Below are positions 12,723 through 25,600 of a stretch of DNA of 64,000 bases, piece by piece. Position numbers and translations under genes: made by a program. The stretch lies in assembly GCA_003952965.2 (NCBI GenBank), contig CM025851.1, positions 16,494,935-16,558,934 of the forward strand, given 5' to 3'. A model generated the notes under the pieces. It did not search any database. It saw only the letters and a list, made by a program, of their open reading frames with translations, and was not told the origin of the DNA. The stretch's first letter is position 1, and each line of letters begins with the position of its first letter. The stretch comes from Morella rubra. Taxonomy: Eukaryota; Streptophyta; Magnoliopsida; Fagales; Myricaceae.

Positions 12723-14860
12723 AACCCAAAACAAAAATATCTCCTGGATGATGAGAGCACTGCCCACTGGGTCCCAGCCGCGTCCCTGATGTAGAATATC
12801 ACCATGTCTGGATCACCGTGACCAGTTAGCGAGCTAGGTTGATTATATCTCAAATGGAGGCTGCCAAGGTGCCTCTGTCCATTGAAGTGATCCTCATTAA
12901 TTATAGTTTTAAAGTCAATATTGTGGATGTGTTAGCTTTGGATTATTGGTGGACGGATGGAAATTTCCTGTGATTCTTACCTATCTTGTTTCTTCTGCCT
13001 CATCTTAAACGTCTACTGAAGGTAACTTGACTTAAACTAAACTTTTTTTGATTACTCCAATTATATTAAACATATGTGGTTTGACAAGTACTTAAACTCA
13101 GGTCTCATCTTGTCTGATAAACTTCAAAAAAATGTAGTTTATTTGTGGTTGGTTGTCTTTCTAGTGTATGCTTAAATAAGCAACTAAAGGTATCTACAAA
13201 CACAATATGCCATTGAAATAGTCTTCGTTGCAGGCGTGGTGGCCCCAACGAGTTGAATCATGCAGAAATAAGCAACTAAAGGTATACACAAACACAATAA
13301 GCCATTGAAATAGTCTTCGTGGCAGAAGTGGTGGCCCCAACGAGTTGAATCATGCAGAGGGTTATTTCCAAAATGCAGCTGCACTTGTCAACTATATAGA
13401 ACTCAATAGCCGTTGACTTGATAGTCGTTAACTTGATAGCCGTTAAGAGTTTGGCAAATGGGAGGAAGACAGGCGGAGAGTACATCAAGGAATTTAGTCG
13501 GATAAAAATCTCAACAGTACACCTCCATACTTGGTAGAATCCTTTATGGGAAGGAAGCTCTTTGGAAGTGAGGTCGGCAACAGGGATGGAGCCACATCCA
13601 GCTGCTGCAGGTAGTCCTAGTAAAATCTCTGTAGGACACTTTCCGCTATGATTGTTGAGGGTACGAAAATAAGGAGTGGAGGGGAGAGAGGAGGACTCTC
13701 CGCCTAACAAGTTGTCCCAAAGATAAGTAGCAACTTGTCTAGCGCCCAGCTAGAGCCAGAGAGAAGAGTTAAGGTAGTAGCTCCCTGCCCCTCGTCCGAT
13801 TGAAAGCATGACCTTAATAATGCATTTGGCTTGACAGGATTTTATGTCAGAGCTTAAGCTGGTGGCGCCCATTACTTTATGGATCACATGGCCAGCGAGG
13901 TTTGTCACAGGAGTCATGCCATTTCCGCAGGTGGGGGGTAATTACTTCTTCTGCATTTTCACCAACTGCCAATGTTATTAGATAGTAATTACTTCTTCTG
14001 CATTTTTGCTCAATTACGTGCTCATGAATGGAGGGGTAGCCTTAGAGTTAATCATAAAGGTGGCCCAACGAGCCAGGTGGTTCACCATCATATTCGTGCT
14101 TCTGTTCCCACCCGGGACCTTACGGTGATGGAACTTCTGGAGGTCACCATGAATTTCCTCGACTTGTCATGTATCTACCACTCTTGTCTTTTTTGGGGTA
14201 ACCACCGATAGGATTGAGTTTCATTTTGGCTTGGAAGGATATGTACGGTCTCCAACACGAGACCAAGAGAGAAGTCTATATCTTGGATTTTAATTCGGAG
14301 GGTCCTGAAAGTTATTTGTCTATAAATAGCATAAGACTTATTAGCCAATTCTTCCTGACGACAGATTGGACCATTTTTGAACCTCTGAACCGGGGTGCTG
14401 TTTGTTCTCCAAAGATGGGACGACCTCTGGTGTTCTTGATCACTCCCCTCTGACATGCCCACGTCGCAGTCAGCCCCCCGTTTGTTACAATTTATGAATA
14501 ATCAACGAGATTTTGGAGTCTAGTCTTTATGAATTCTACTAAAATCTGAAAACAGGGGACACGATTGTAAAACACCAAGAATATAGCTTTACTGATCGCC
14601 TAAAGTCCAAGTTGGAAAAAGGCAAAAGAAAAACGAGCGAATCGGAAGGTTTTGAAAAAAATGCACGAGAAATTGACTTGTCGACTAGAGGGGATGGATG
14701 CATTAAAAAACGAAGGAAAGAAAGAGGTGAGTCATATCTTGATCTTGACCTGCCTAAGGGCATCCATTGATTTCGAATTGCTCGACTCTGTCCAATTCCA
14801 CGAAATTGACCTGAACAAAATATCTTAAAGATCTTATCTTCATTAATTTGATAGATTAAA
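12723..14860. other. Intergenic, repeat fragments, no gene supported
   Basis: Apart from the 92-bp tandem duplication listed separately, a 21-base direct repeat (TAATTACTTCTTCTGCATTTT at 13939-13959 and 13986-14006) is seen. GC content rises in 13450-14200 relative to its surroundings, which suggests a decayed retroelement, but no diagnostic protein motif could be read in any frame. Confidence 0.4.
13174..13357. repeat. Perfect-length tandem duplication of 92 bp
   Basis: Copies at 13174-13265 and 13266-13357 both start AAATAAGCAACTAAAGGTAT and end AACGAGTTGAATCATGCAG. They differ at only a handful of positions and have no indels, so the duplication is fairly recent. Confidence 0.85.
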
Positions 14861-15759
14861 GGTTTGTTTGTTTGCTTGTAACTAGATTTGTTTTACTTGT
14901 TTTCAAGTATTTAGTAAGCACTTGAAAATTAAGTCAAAGTAAAAAGTTTTTAACTCAGTCGCGACTATAAAGGCGGGGCGGTAAGATCTTACACTGTAAA
15001 ATCTCTATTATTTTCCAGAAAACAAACTAAGCTCAAATTTTTTATAAATCAAAATTTTTTTTTTTGGGAAAAATTATAGTACGACTTATATCTATGGGTA
15101 AAAATCAGTAAGCTTCCTTCAAGTTCCAAAATATTTTATTCTGTCTCATATGTTTCAAAAACAATCAATTATTGCATTCAATTTAATTTGGCCGTTAAAC
15201 CACATACAAAATGACCAAAATACCTCTCAAAGACAAAATTTTTAAAAATATTAAAATTTTAATTAAAAATTAAAAATTATATATAAATAAAAAGTAATAT
15301 TTTATAAGAAAAAATTGAATTTGAAGATTGCATATGATAGTTTTATATTCTTCTCTTTCCAAGCCACGTGAGTACTTCTCCTTAGTTTTATATTCCTACA
15401 AGTGGCGTTGAGATGATGGAGATGACATCTAAAATTCGCATAAGCACCATTTCATCTGTTGGCTAACGACAATAGGACGGAGATCGATTTGTCTAAAAAA
15501 CTTATTCAGAAGCCCGACAAATGAAATCGATACCTGATGGATAAAATGTCAAAAGTGTAAACTACATAGACCTGTACGATAATTAAGCCTTTTTATATAA
15601 ATTCATAAATTATTAAACGTGTCAAACATCAAAAAATATTTTCTTGAAAATATTTTAAAAGAATAATCAAACACTGAAAATGAAAATTTTTTCTTGAAAA
15701 CATTTCAATGAAAAGTTTTTTACTTAAAATAATAGTTTTACAAGTAAACAAATGGAACC
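14861..15759. mobile_element. Probable TIR element, non-coding
   Basis: The left end GGTTTGTTTGTTTGCTTGTAA is mirrored at the right end by TTACAAGTAAACAAATGGAACC (15738-15759), with similarity continuing inward (ACTTGTTTTCAAGTATT against its complement near 15685). The interior is AT-rich and non-coding. No convincing target duplication was found, so the superfamily is unassigned. Confidence 0.5.
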
Positions 15760-17070
15760 TAAGTTTAAACCACTTATGAAAGAGAGGAAATATATGTGTA
15801 TTAGAAAATTTTTTTTTTTAAATAAAATACATTGATGGAATTTGATTAAGAATTAAATGCTAATTTCATGAATTATCTTCTCTTCTCACATTTACTTGAC
15901 AATTGCTCACCTTAATTAGGAGATATCCTCTAATGTCTCGTTTGCGGGAGCATTGAATATTATCTTCAACTCTCAATTTATGAGAATTGGTTCACAAATT
16001 TCTCATTACAACCCCTTATTAGAAATCAATCTGTATTGTCGCCGACTTTAATATGTTTCTCCATAATATATAACATGGATTGCGACCTAGATTGGAAAGC
16101 ATGCGAAGCTCCAGCTTGATATTTACTTGAACAAAGTCGGAAGGTGATGCCCTCCAATTTTCTCAAAAGTAGCTGGACTGGACGGTTCTAAGATAATTGG
16201 AGCCTTAGGCTAAACTCATAGTGAGTCCTTTTATAATAATTTATAAAATAATAGTTAGGGACCCCAGTCAAGGTCACCAAAACAACTTACTTAATCGCCA
16301 AGTAATTTGCACACGATCACAACAATCAATCCTCTTAGACCGTTCTAAGTAACACATGAGCTTAAGAAAATAGGATAATACACAAAGATAAAGAACTCCA
16401 TAAATTATATTGCAAAAGGGTAACATGGTCAAAGGATTATTAGTCCTAATAATCACAAGATAAAACGTGGCTAAGGATTCTTAGTCCTCATAACCACAAG
16501 ATAAATCGTCCAAGGGTTATTAGCCCAAGTCCACCCAAGCCAAGAAGGTTATTAACCTCCAAAGCCGAATATTTAAACTAGGGCACTAACCTAAAATGAA
16601 TATCAAGTGTACAAGGTTAGCATATAAGTGTCTATACTTGGCCACAAGTCTCAAAAGCTCACAGGCTCTCCAAATGTCTAATCTCTAAATTTCTTCCTTA
16701 ATGCGTCTAAGAGATGTCTCCTTAAGCACTAACCCTATCTCCTAGAATTTAGGATTCTATCCTAAAAATCTAGGAGATTACATCCTTATTCCAATATTCA
16801 AATAATCTAATAAATCGTCTCTTCTAGGGTTTAGGAATCTATCCTTAAATCTAGAATATTTGAATTACAAATCTTATCCACCTAATCCCCTAAAGTTTAT
16901 CTCTAGAATTTAGGAGAATTGAATTCAAATAAAATTCAAAATAAAACAACTTCTATCTAAGATAGACTTGTTTAAAATGGCTCATGCCTTCACGTGGATG
17001 TCTCTTTCTCTATCACTTAGGCTAAGCTCACAGTAAGCCGATTTATAATAATTTATAAAATAAAATATTT
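15760..17070. other. Intergenic DNA with a 45-50 bp direct repeat
   Basis: A segment reading TAGGCTAAACTCATAGTGAG followed by TTTATAATAATTTATAAAATA occurs at about 16207-16254 and, slightly changed, at about 17018-17066. The repeats bracket about 760 bases without coding potential. They may be parts of one old DNA transposon interrupted by later insertions. No gene is visible. Confidence 0.45.
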
Positions 17071-17079
17071 AAAAATAAA

Positions 17080-17458
17080 GGGGAAAATATACTTTTCACC
17101 CACAAACTACCGGAGTAGTGACACATTGCACCCCAAACTACCATCTTTAAGACATTGCACCCTCAAACTACCAATGTTATACATTTTGCACCCTAAACTA
17201 CCCACTTTGACACATTACACCCTCCAACTACTAATATTAAACACTTTGCACCCTCCATTTGACAATAATACCCTTGAAAAATTAATGAAATTGACAACAA
17301 TATCTAAGGGCATTATTGTCATTTTAGTTTAAAAATTTGATAAAGGGTGCAAAGTATTAAAAATTGGTAGTTAAAGGGTGCAATGTGTCAAAATTGGTAG
17401 TTTAGGGTGCAAAGTGTAAAATATATGGTAGTTCGTTGGTGAAAAGTGTATTTTCCCC
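17080..17458. mobile_element. MULE-type MITE with perfect 9-bp target duplication
   Basis: A 379-bp element with near-identical terminal inverted repeats: GGGGAAAATATACTTTTCAC at the left and the complement of GGGGAAAATACACTTTTCAC at the right. The inverted similarity continues inward for well over 100 bases. It is flanked by AAAAATAAA on both sides (17071-17079 and 17459-17467), a 9-bp target duplication typical of Mutator-like elements. The left part holds four to five tandem units of about 30 bases, each with ACATTGCACCC-like cores (17120-17255). It is non-coding, so it would depend on a transposase made elsewhere. Confidence 0.85.
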
Positions 17459-17614
17459 AAAAATAAAATATAGTTAAAATGTATTCTTTTAACTTTTTGA
17501 GATGCAAAATTAATTATCAAATTTTTATATTCTAGATTTGCTAATATATCATTTTTAATTGACAATATATTTATTATGGCTAATCCATTTAATCTTTTTT
17601 GCAGATTTTATTAA

Positions 17615-18100
17615 GGCTTAATTGCACTCAGGGCCCCTGAGGTATACGAAGGTTGCAAATGAGCCCCTGAGGTAACATTTTCAACAAATAGACCCCTGAG
17701 GTATAGTTAAGTCAAATCGAGGCCCCTCCATCTATTTTTCCGTTAACGGCCATTGCTAACAGGGATTTAAAATCCACGTCATATCGAATTAAAAAGTTGT
17801 CCAATTAAAATGTCTATGCCACATCTACGCAGGTATTTGCAATATGGAGAATGACGTCATATCATTAAGTTGTTTTTCTTTATTTTAACCAAGCGCGGTG
17901 AGCTGACAGACACTTAGCATAGATGTGGCGTGGATGTTTTAATTGGCAATAGCGTTTTCTTATTCGTTTTGACGGAAAGTGATCAGAGGGGCCTCGATTT
18001 GACTTAAACTATACCTCAGGGGTCTATTTGTTGAAAACGTTACCACAGGGGCTCATTTGCAACCTTCGTATACCTCAGGGGCCTTGGATGCAATTAAGCC
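17615..18100. mobile_element. Second MULE-type MITE, long TIRs, perfect 9-bp target duplication
   Basis: A 486-bp element beginning GGCTTAATTGCA and ending TGCAATTAAGCC. The terminal inverted repeats run for about 130 bases with few mismatches and each contains three CCCCTGAGG-like cores. Flanks TTTTATTAA at 17606-17614 and 18101-18109 are identical, a 9-bp target duplication. It has no coding capacity. It lies only about 150 bases from the element at 17080 but its termini are unrelated to that element, so it is a different family. Confidence 0.87.
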
Positions 18101-18109
18101 TTTTATTAA

Positions 18110-19698
18110 TAACAAACTTATTAAGTGCTCTTTTTTTAGATTTAATTAATTTTTCGTTTTTAGCTTTTCATATCTAGATTAGTATTTTTTATTAGACATA
18201 GCCAATATCTCAAAATTATTTTAAAAACTTAATAATGAAATCTAAAATAATCACAAACACAAACTTAGAATAAGAGTAAAAATAATGATAACTACAAAAA
18301 ATACAAAATTAAATTAAATTAAAGTAAAAATTTTAGAATAAAAGCACCTAAGACTTTAGTGACAAGTGATCTTGATAAAAATAAAAAAATAAAAAAATAA
18401 AGGGGCCAAAGATGATCAAAAAATGGCCAAAGATAAGAGTTGAGCCAAAAAATTATAAGAATAAAAAATAGAATGGTTAAGAGAGGATTTTCGATAATTT
18501 TTTTGTTCTTAACAAAAAAAGCAAGTGTTGTCTCTAGTAATTTTAAACCAAGTTAACTCCTTTTAAAGATGGGGTTTTAGTTGTTAATTAAGTGCATATA
18601 AGGGTAAAAACATTAAATAGATTAGGTGGCTAACAATTATTTTTGTTTGTCAAGTATATTTGTGTAAGTAAAAAATTAAATAGATTAGGTGTTCCTTTAA
18701 ATAAAGAGACTTTATAGAGTTGAAATTAATGGCTTCTTAGGGGATTTAATAGGCATCTTGTTTTAGAATAAAAATTAACTAAAAACTCTATACAAATCTT
18801 TAATTTGGGGCCTTACGCAACAACATATTTTGCCTGGAGCCGGCCCTGAACTTAGCTATACTCACTGTGTGAAATAATGACCCAGGTTCCACTATCTAAA
18901 GGACCTCGGCCTCACACCTCCACATTCAAGGGTGGGGCGGCCGAGGGAGAGAGAAAGAGGGAGAATGAGAAAAAGAAAGACGGGAGGGGTTTTTAATGAG
19001 AAATGACGTTGTTTTAATATAAATAATAATTCAAAAAAAAAAACTAAACACGAGTTTTAGCTGTGAAAACCTTTAGCGGAGGCTTGGGACAGTTCCCCAC
19101 TGCGAAATCAGGCACTGTTACCGGTGCCACCGCAGGGTGGTGACCTGTATTCGGCACCGTGGTACCGGTGCCCAGCAGCCAGCTCTAGCAGTAAAGTGCA
19201 CCTTTTAATCTTACCCGGCTTATCGGATCTGGAAAGAAAGTTGCAACATTGACATAACTTTTGAGTGGAGTGGCATGTAAAAACATTTATCGACATTTTC
19301 CCACTAATTGTCTTCTGATAAAATGGCGTCAATGTTACAATCCCCTCAAACATGAGGTAAAAGAACATCACGGGTGCAACCACCTATGTTGGGTTTGCAA
19401 AAATTGAAACTTTAAGGTAATGCAAGATCAAGTAACACAACGAACTAATTTTGGAATGAAGAAGCTTACATTGGACCTGCGCCACACACAAGTGGTCAAT
19501 GCTTAAGCACTACTTGGTTCATATAAGCTAGTGCTAACTAATTAGATCAACCAATCACTATAAGTAAACTATTGACTTTCAAGAACATTTGTGCTGTCCA
19601 AACCAGGCCCTTGTATTAAAAGAAATTAACAAGCAGGTGAAACTCTAGGATGATATATACTTTAATCACATGCAAGTATCAAAATTCTTGAAAGGGAT
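18110..19698. other. Intergenic DNA and downstream region of the DUF2358 gene
   Basis: The sequence is AT-rich to about 18880. GGAGCCGGCCCTG at 18836-18848 resembles the end of plant hAT elements (CAGGGCCGGC inverted). The open frame at 19108-19383 (minus) shows no recognisable family. The last few hundred bases before 19699 are probably the 3' UTR of the minus-strand gene. Confidence 0.4.
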
Positions 19699-22600
19699 TT
19701 AGTGACGATAAGTTCTCTTTGCAGATGACGGAGAAAAAATTTCAAAGTAAGTAGGTCTCGGGGTTGAAGGACAACCAAGAGTTTGGATCAATTCCTCCAC
19801 AGCCAACACTTTAAACTTTGAAGGCGAATTGAAAGCAATGTTGTCAACTCGGTGCTCAAATATCTTTCCGTTCTTATCAAATTTGTACTCTGAGGTGGCA
19901 TCAAATCGACCATGGCTCTCCCATGGGACTCGTGGGATGCCATGGACAGTCCAGCGAACCATCATGGTGTTCTCTACCGGCTGCCACACACTGACAATAT
20001 CAATCCACAAAGCTCTAAAAAGTATCTTTCCATTGAATCTTAGTGCCCAGAAGATTGATTTGTAGTTCTCAATGCCACTAAAAGTATTGAGAGGATCTTT
20101 AAAGACGATGTCATCCCTGTCCAAAGTACAAAGGAAACTGTTAGCGAATTCTTCAAGATGGAAAGTGATAGGGTGTTTTTTTTCAAACGAAATATGTTAA
20201 GAGGCAAAAAAAAATTATGAGACCTTATGAAAAGAAAATTGCAAACAAGCCTCCTTAAGATCAACAGGCATGTGCAGAACACAATCAAGCATCTCATTCT
20301 TGCCATATAAATATATAGGGAAATGGATCACCTTCGATTTTTTTTTTTTATAAGCCTATGGATCACCTTAGAATTGCAAGAAAAAAAAACCACACACAAA
20401 CAAGATAGAAACTCTGTACATGATTACCTAAATCTTATTTAGTTTCATTAGAGTCTGTAGTCTTTTTTTTTTTTTTTTTAATCAACAAACCGGACCATAA
20501 TATAAATAAAAACCAGAGTACAGAGGGCACAACCAAAAGACAAAACATCGGGGGGGTCAAATCCCTCATAACCCAAGGATAAGACAAGAGTGCTCTGAAA
20601 AAAGGGGGATGTCTCCCTCCACCCGGGAGGAAGCAGCCCATTGAGTGGTTGGGTGCGAAAGCGAATTCGCACAACGATGAACACCCTGCCAACGACAAGA
20701 GCGAAAGCGATGAGCAGCATGGAGAACATTGTGAATAAGAGAATCAATCTTCCAAGGAGGAGGAGCCGCCGAATCCATAAGGACATCGAACAGCACACTA
20801 CAGTCCCCCTCAATCACAAACTCCTGGAGGTTAAGAGACCCAGCCTTCCTCACAACAAGGGCAACTGCAAGACATTCTCCCTCCAAAGGATCAACAGCCG
20901 ACAACAATTCAGAGGTAGCAAAGACAATGCTGCCACTACAATCCCGACCAACACAAGCTGCTGCCGCAAAAGATGGACAAATAGCAATATCACAATTGAT
21001 CTTTATGACACCCGGGAGAGGGGGAGACCATTCAGCAGTCGGAAAAGAGGAAGCAAGCCTCTTCCACACGAAGAGATGCTCAAGAGACACCTGAAACACT
21101 TGAGCCACAAACAATCCAATATCCATAGGAGTAGACCCATGGGCCACCTGGTTACGCTGAAACCACAACAAATTCAGGAGAATAACTGCATAGAGCTGAA
21201 ACCAGTGGTAGTTAGCACACGGGATACCAATAGAAGCTGGGTCACAAATAATTCGGATCCAGTCAGCAATAGAACAGTCCCAAAAAAACTCTATACGCAG
21301 GACCCAAGGAGACTCACGCCAAGAAACCATACTAAAAGGACAATGGAAAATCAAGTGAACCAAAGAATCCGAAGGACCCCCACAAAGATGGCACAGAGTA
21401 GAACCACCAGAAGCAGCGCCAAAAATACTACAAAGGCGAACCTGAGTGGGGAGGATATTCCATACGACCTTCCATAAAAGCAATTTGAGACGAGCATGGA
21501 TCTGGAGACGCCAAAGAGCTTTCCACCCAGAGGGAGAAAGTGCAGTGGGAAGAATCTGCAAAGAATCAATGAGACGGTAACAAGACTTTACAGAGAAGTG
21601 CCCCTTGGGTTCTAAAATCCAAATCCAACGATCAGGAAGATTGGAAACAGGGAGGTGCAACTTCAAAATAGCGGCAACAGAGGGGGCATCAAACAACTGC
21701 CAAAGCACGGGTTCATTCCATCTGCAGGCCCAGAGAGCAACAAATCCGAAACAGTAAGGGAGAGGTCCCAATCCACCGAAGAGTCACGGGGGGCCGGTAA
21801 AAAAGAGACCAACGATGGAATCCAAGGTTCAAGCCATACGTGGATGGTTTCCCCGTTTCGCACTTGGTAGCAAGCTGCTTGAGAGATGAGCGAAGAAACC
21901 TTCACTATGCTTTGCCAAATCCAAGAGGATTGGGGATGCCGAGCAGGAGAGGGGTCCAAAACAGCACGCATATATTTGGCACGGCATAACTTGACCCAAA
22001 GATGAGAAGATCCAGTATGAACCAGCCAAGCTAATTTTGCCACCAAAGCTTGGTTAGACGAATAAAGTTGGCGCAATCCCAACCCACCAACAGCCTTAGA
22101 CTTACAAATTGACTGCCAAGACTTCAGGGACAGATGGTGAGATGTTTGTGGGTCAAAACCCCACCAAAATTTTTTGAAATGTCGGTCCATCATCCTACAC
22201 CACTCCAAAGGAAAAAGAAGAGAGCTCATACTATAAGAGGGCAAGGCAGAGGCAACAACGGCAATGAGAGAAGAACGGCCAGCTTGAGACAAGAGCTTGG
22301 CTGTCCAACCAGAAATTTTAACCAAGATTCACTCCCTAAGATCATCAAGAACTGAAGAGCGAGCCCGTGGAAAAATTAAAGGGAGGCCAAGATGCCGCTG
22401 TTTGATGGGGAGGCGCTTCATACCAATCAGATCCACAAGGAACAGAGCAGACTGAGGAGAGACATTAGAACTAAAATGGATGGCAGACTTGTGGCTGCTT
22501 AAAACCTGGCCCAACCAAGCAGTGTACTTGCCCAAACACTCTTTAAAACAAGCCACTTCACCACCAGAAGCCTTCCCAAAAAATAAGATATCATCGGCAA

Positions 22601-25600
22601 AAAATAAATGGGAAATAGTAGGCGCTGAAGAGTGAAGTTTGATACCAGAGATAAGACCAGCTGCTTCAGCCCGGGAGAGAAGGAAAGACAAAACATCCGA
22701 CACCAAAATAAAGAGGAAGGGGGACAAAGGATCCCCCTGCCGAAGCCCACGGGAAGCCGAAAAATGCCTAAAAGGAGATCCATTAAGTAGCAAAGAAAAT
22801 TGCGGAGAAGAGATACAACGCAAAATGAGCATAATCCAACCCGGTCATAAGCTTTCATCATATCCCCCTTAACAGCAAACCAGCCCAAAGAACCGCGTTT
22901 ACGTTTCATGCTATCGAAGAGCTCGACGGCCACAATATAATCGTCTTGAATCTGAGACCCCGGGATAAATGCGAGTTGAAAAGGCGAAATCAGATTAGCG
23001 AGCAATGGTTTGAGGCAATCAGCAAGGAGCTTAGCAATAATTTTGTAACAGACGTTACATAAGTTGATGGGCAGAAAATGAAAGGGCAGACGGGGGTGCT
23101 GAATTTTGGGAATCAAAACAAGGTTAGTCTCATTGATGGCCGAGAGCAATTCCCCTGTGAGAAAAAAAAAAATACTGTACCACCGCAATTACATCGACAC
23201 TCATAACAGGCCAACAAGACTTGTAAAATAACCCCGTCATCCCATCTGGATCGCGGGCTTTCCTCAAATCCATACTAACAAGAGCCCGAAAAATTTTAGA
23301 ACCCGAGGGGACCAAAGTTAAAGCCTCATTCTCAGCACTCGAAATAGACGGTAAAATCAACAACTCCAAGGAAAAGAGGACGCATAAAGAGACTGAAAAA
23401 AATTGCAGCAGAAGGGTACCCGTAGACTGACGTCCCTCCAACCAGGCACCATCTGGGTTCCTAAAGCGAAACACCTGATTACGGCAATGCCGGATGACCG
23501 TAGAGCTGTGGAAGAATTTGGTATTCAACTCCAATAAGATTAACCATTGAACACGAGATTTTTGGCCCCAAAGGGTTTCTTCATGCTTTTGAAATTCATC
23601 CAGAGCCACCTTCAGATTAGAGGTGAGGTGGAGAGCAGACAAGGACGGGTGCTGAACTTGCAAAGCAACAATCTGAGCAGAGCAATCCCGAATAGCAGTC
23701 TGCAGGTGACCAAAATAAAGCTGGTTCCAACGTTTGAGGGCAAGCCTAGTCGACCGAATTTTCTTGGCCAAAATAGCAGGTAGAGGACCCAAAAACCGCT
23801 CCTTCCAAGCTAGCTCGACAGTAGCAAAACAAGTATGATCAGAAAGACAAAATTCCTCAAACTTGAACGGCCAAGGGAGAGAAGCATTCGGGCCCCACAA
23901 CCAGAAAGTAATCGGGGAGTGATCAGAAACGGACAAAGGCAAATGGGTCACCGTAGCATTGGGATACTGAAGACGCCAATCAATACTAACGATACATCGA
24001 TCCAAACGCTCTTGAATGCGTGCTAATCCCAAGCGACCATTATCCCAGGTAAAAGGGGAGCCAACAAAACCCACATTAATCGCCCCAGAGGACTCCAAAA
24101 ACGTAGACAAACCAGCCGAAGAAGAGGGACGAAAATGCCTACCACCTTGCTTCTCCAAGGGAGAGACGATAGCATTGAGATCACCCAAACAAAGCCAAGG
24201 GTGAGAAACAGCCCGAGTCAGCGCACTCAAATGATTCCAGAAAACCACCTTTGCATTCCAAAGAGTCGGACCATACACAAAATATATAGTGAAAGGATAA
24301 AAGCCATCGTCAGGAGACAACAAGCAAGAAACTAAATGAGGAGACAAGCTAAGAATATTAATCTTCACACCTGGGCGCTACAACAAAGCCAGGCCACCAC
24401 TCGTACCCACAAAGGGAACAAAGACAAAATAAAGGAAACCAAGATTACGAGCTGTATGTTCCAAAGCTTCGGAAGATATCTTCGTTTCCATCAAAAAAAT
24501 CAAAGCCGAATCCTCTTGCCGGATCAGAGCCCAAAGTGCACGAACTGCAGGGCCTCGGGCAAGGCACCTGCAGTTCCATGAGAGGAGCATCATGGGGCTG
24601 GGCATGGCTGAGAACGGCCAGCCAGCAAAGCCTTAGTAGATGAAGAGGTCGAACCAGATACCTTTGCCGACCATACAAGACGGCAGCGCGGGGAACGCAG
24701 GGAGCCCAATGTCGGGTCCTCATCCAAAATATCTTCCTGGACCCCCCGAGTAGATTGACGCCAAAAATCAGCAAGTTCAGCAGAATCCACAAGAGACAAA
24801 GCCCGCTTCACACCCTGCCGCCGAGAAGGAAGCAACAGTTCACATTTTTCGGCATCAGCAAACCAAATGGTTTTGGACGCGGGAGAAAGAGTTGAGGAAT
24901 CTGAGGAAGAGGGAGGGGTATCGGGAATAAGTTGGTTGGCAAACGAGGGGATGAGAGGAGGGGAAACGGGCTGGACTGCGGCAGGGGGGTTGGGGGGCTC
25001 CAAAACAGGCCCACACGAGGGAGGAGAGGGCTCACTGGGCCTCACAAAAGAGGCTGGACCCAACAACAGAGGAGTGGGCTCAAACAGGTCCTTAATATCC
25101 CGAATTTGAGACCAGTGGGGGGGAGACTTCGGTTGTGAGAGGACCACAGAGGGAGAAGAAAGGATGGGACGGGGAGGGCATACAGGGATGGCTGGGGAGA
25201 GAGGAATCACAAACTGTGTAAGGGGTCCCGAATACTAGCGCCCCTGACCCCTAGTAGCCAAATTAGTCAGAGAAACATTAAGGCGAGGGGACAAAGCAGC
25301 AACAGTAAGGGGTACAAAGGGTGGGGGTTCCAACGCAACACCAACCCCCACCCTTGGAGTTGGTGGAACCGTTAGGGCCGTCCTAGGCGAGGACTGAAGC
25401 TGCAGCGCCGGCGGTGGCTTGGAAAAATCATTAGATTTGCAAATAGCTTTACCCTTTGCCAAGTACCCTGAAGAGGAACAAACAACCCCTGCACCCGAAC
25501 CCGAGGCCAACAGGGAGGGGGAAGCACGTGGAAGAGAGACCACCAGTGGGAGAGCCATAGGTAACCTGGGAGGGTAGGCTTTCATGGCAGGGCCCAACAA

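Noticed and set aside
13276..14462. Possible gypsy-type retroelement between 13.3 and 14.5 kb
   Set aside because: Slightly GC-richer than its surroundings with short open frames, but no reverse transcriptase, integrase or gag motif could be read on either strand.
20641..21477. 278-codon plus-strand open frame
   Set aside because: It is the antisense shadow of the LINE zf-RVT/RNase H coding region; its composition is highly charged and matches no family.
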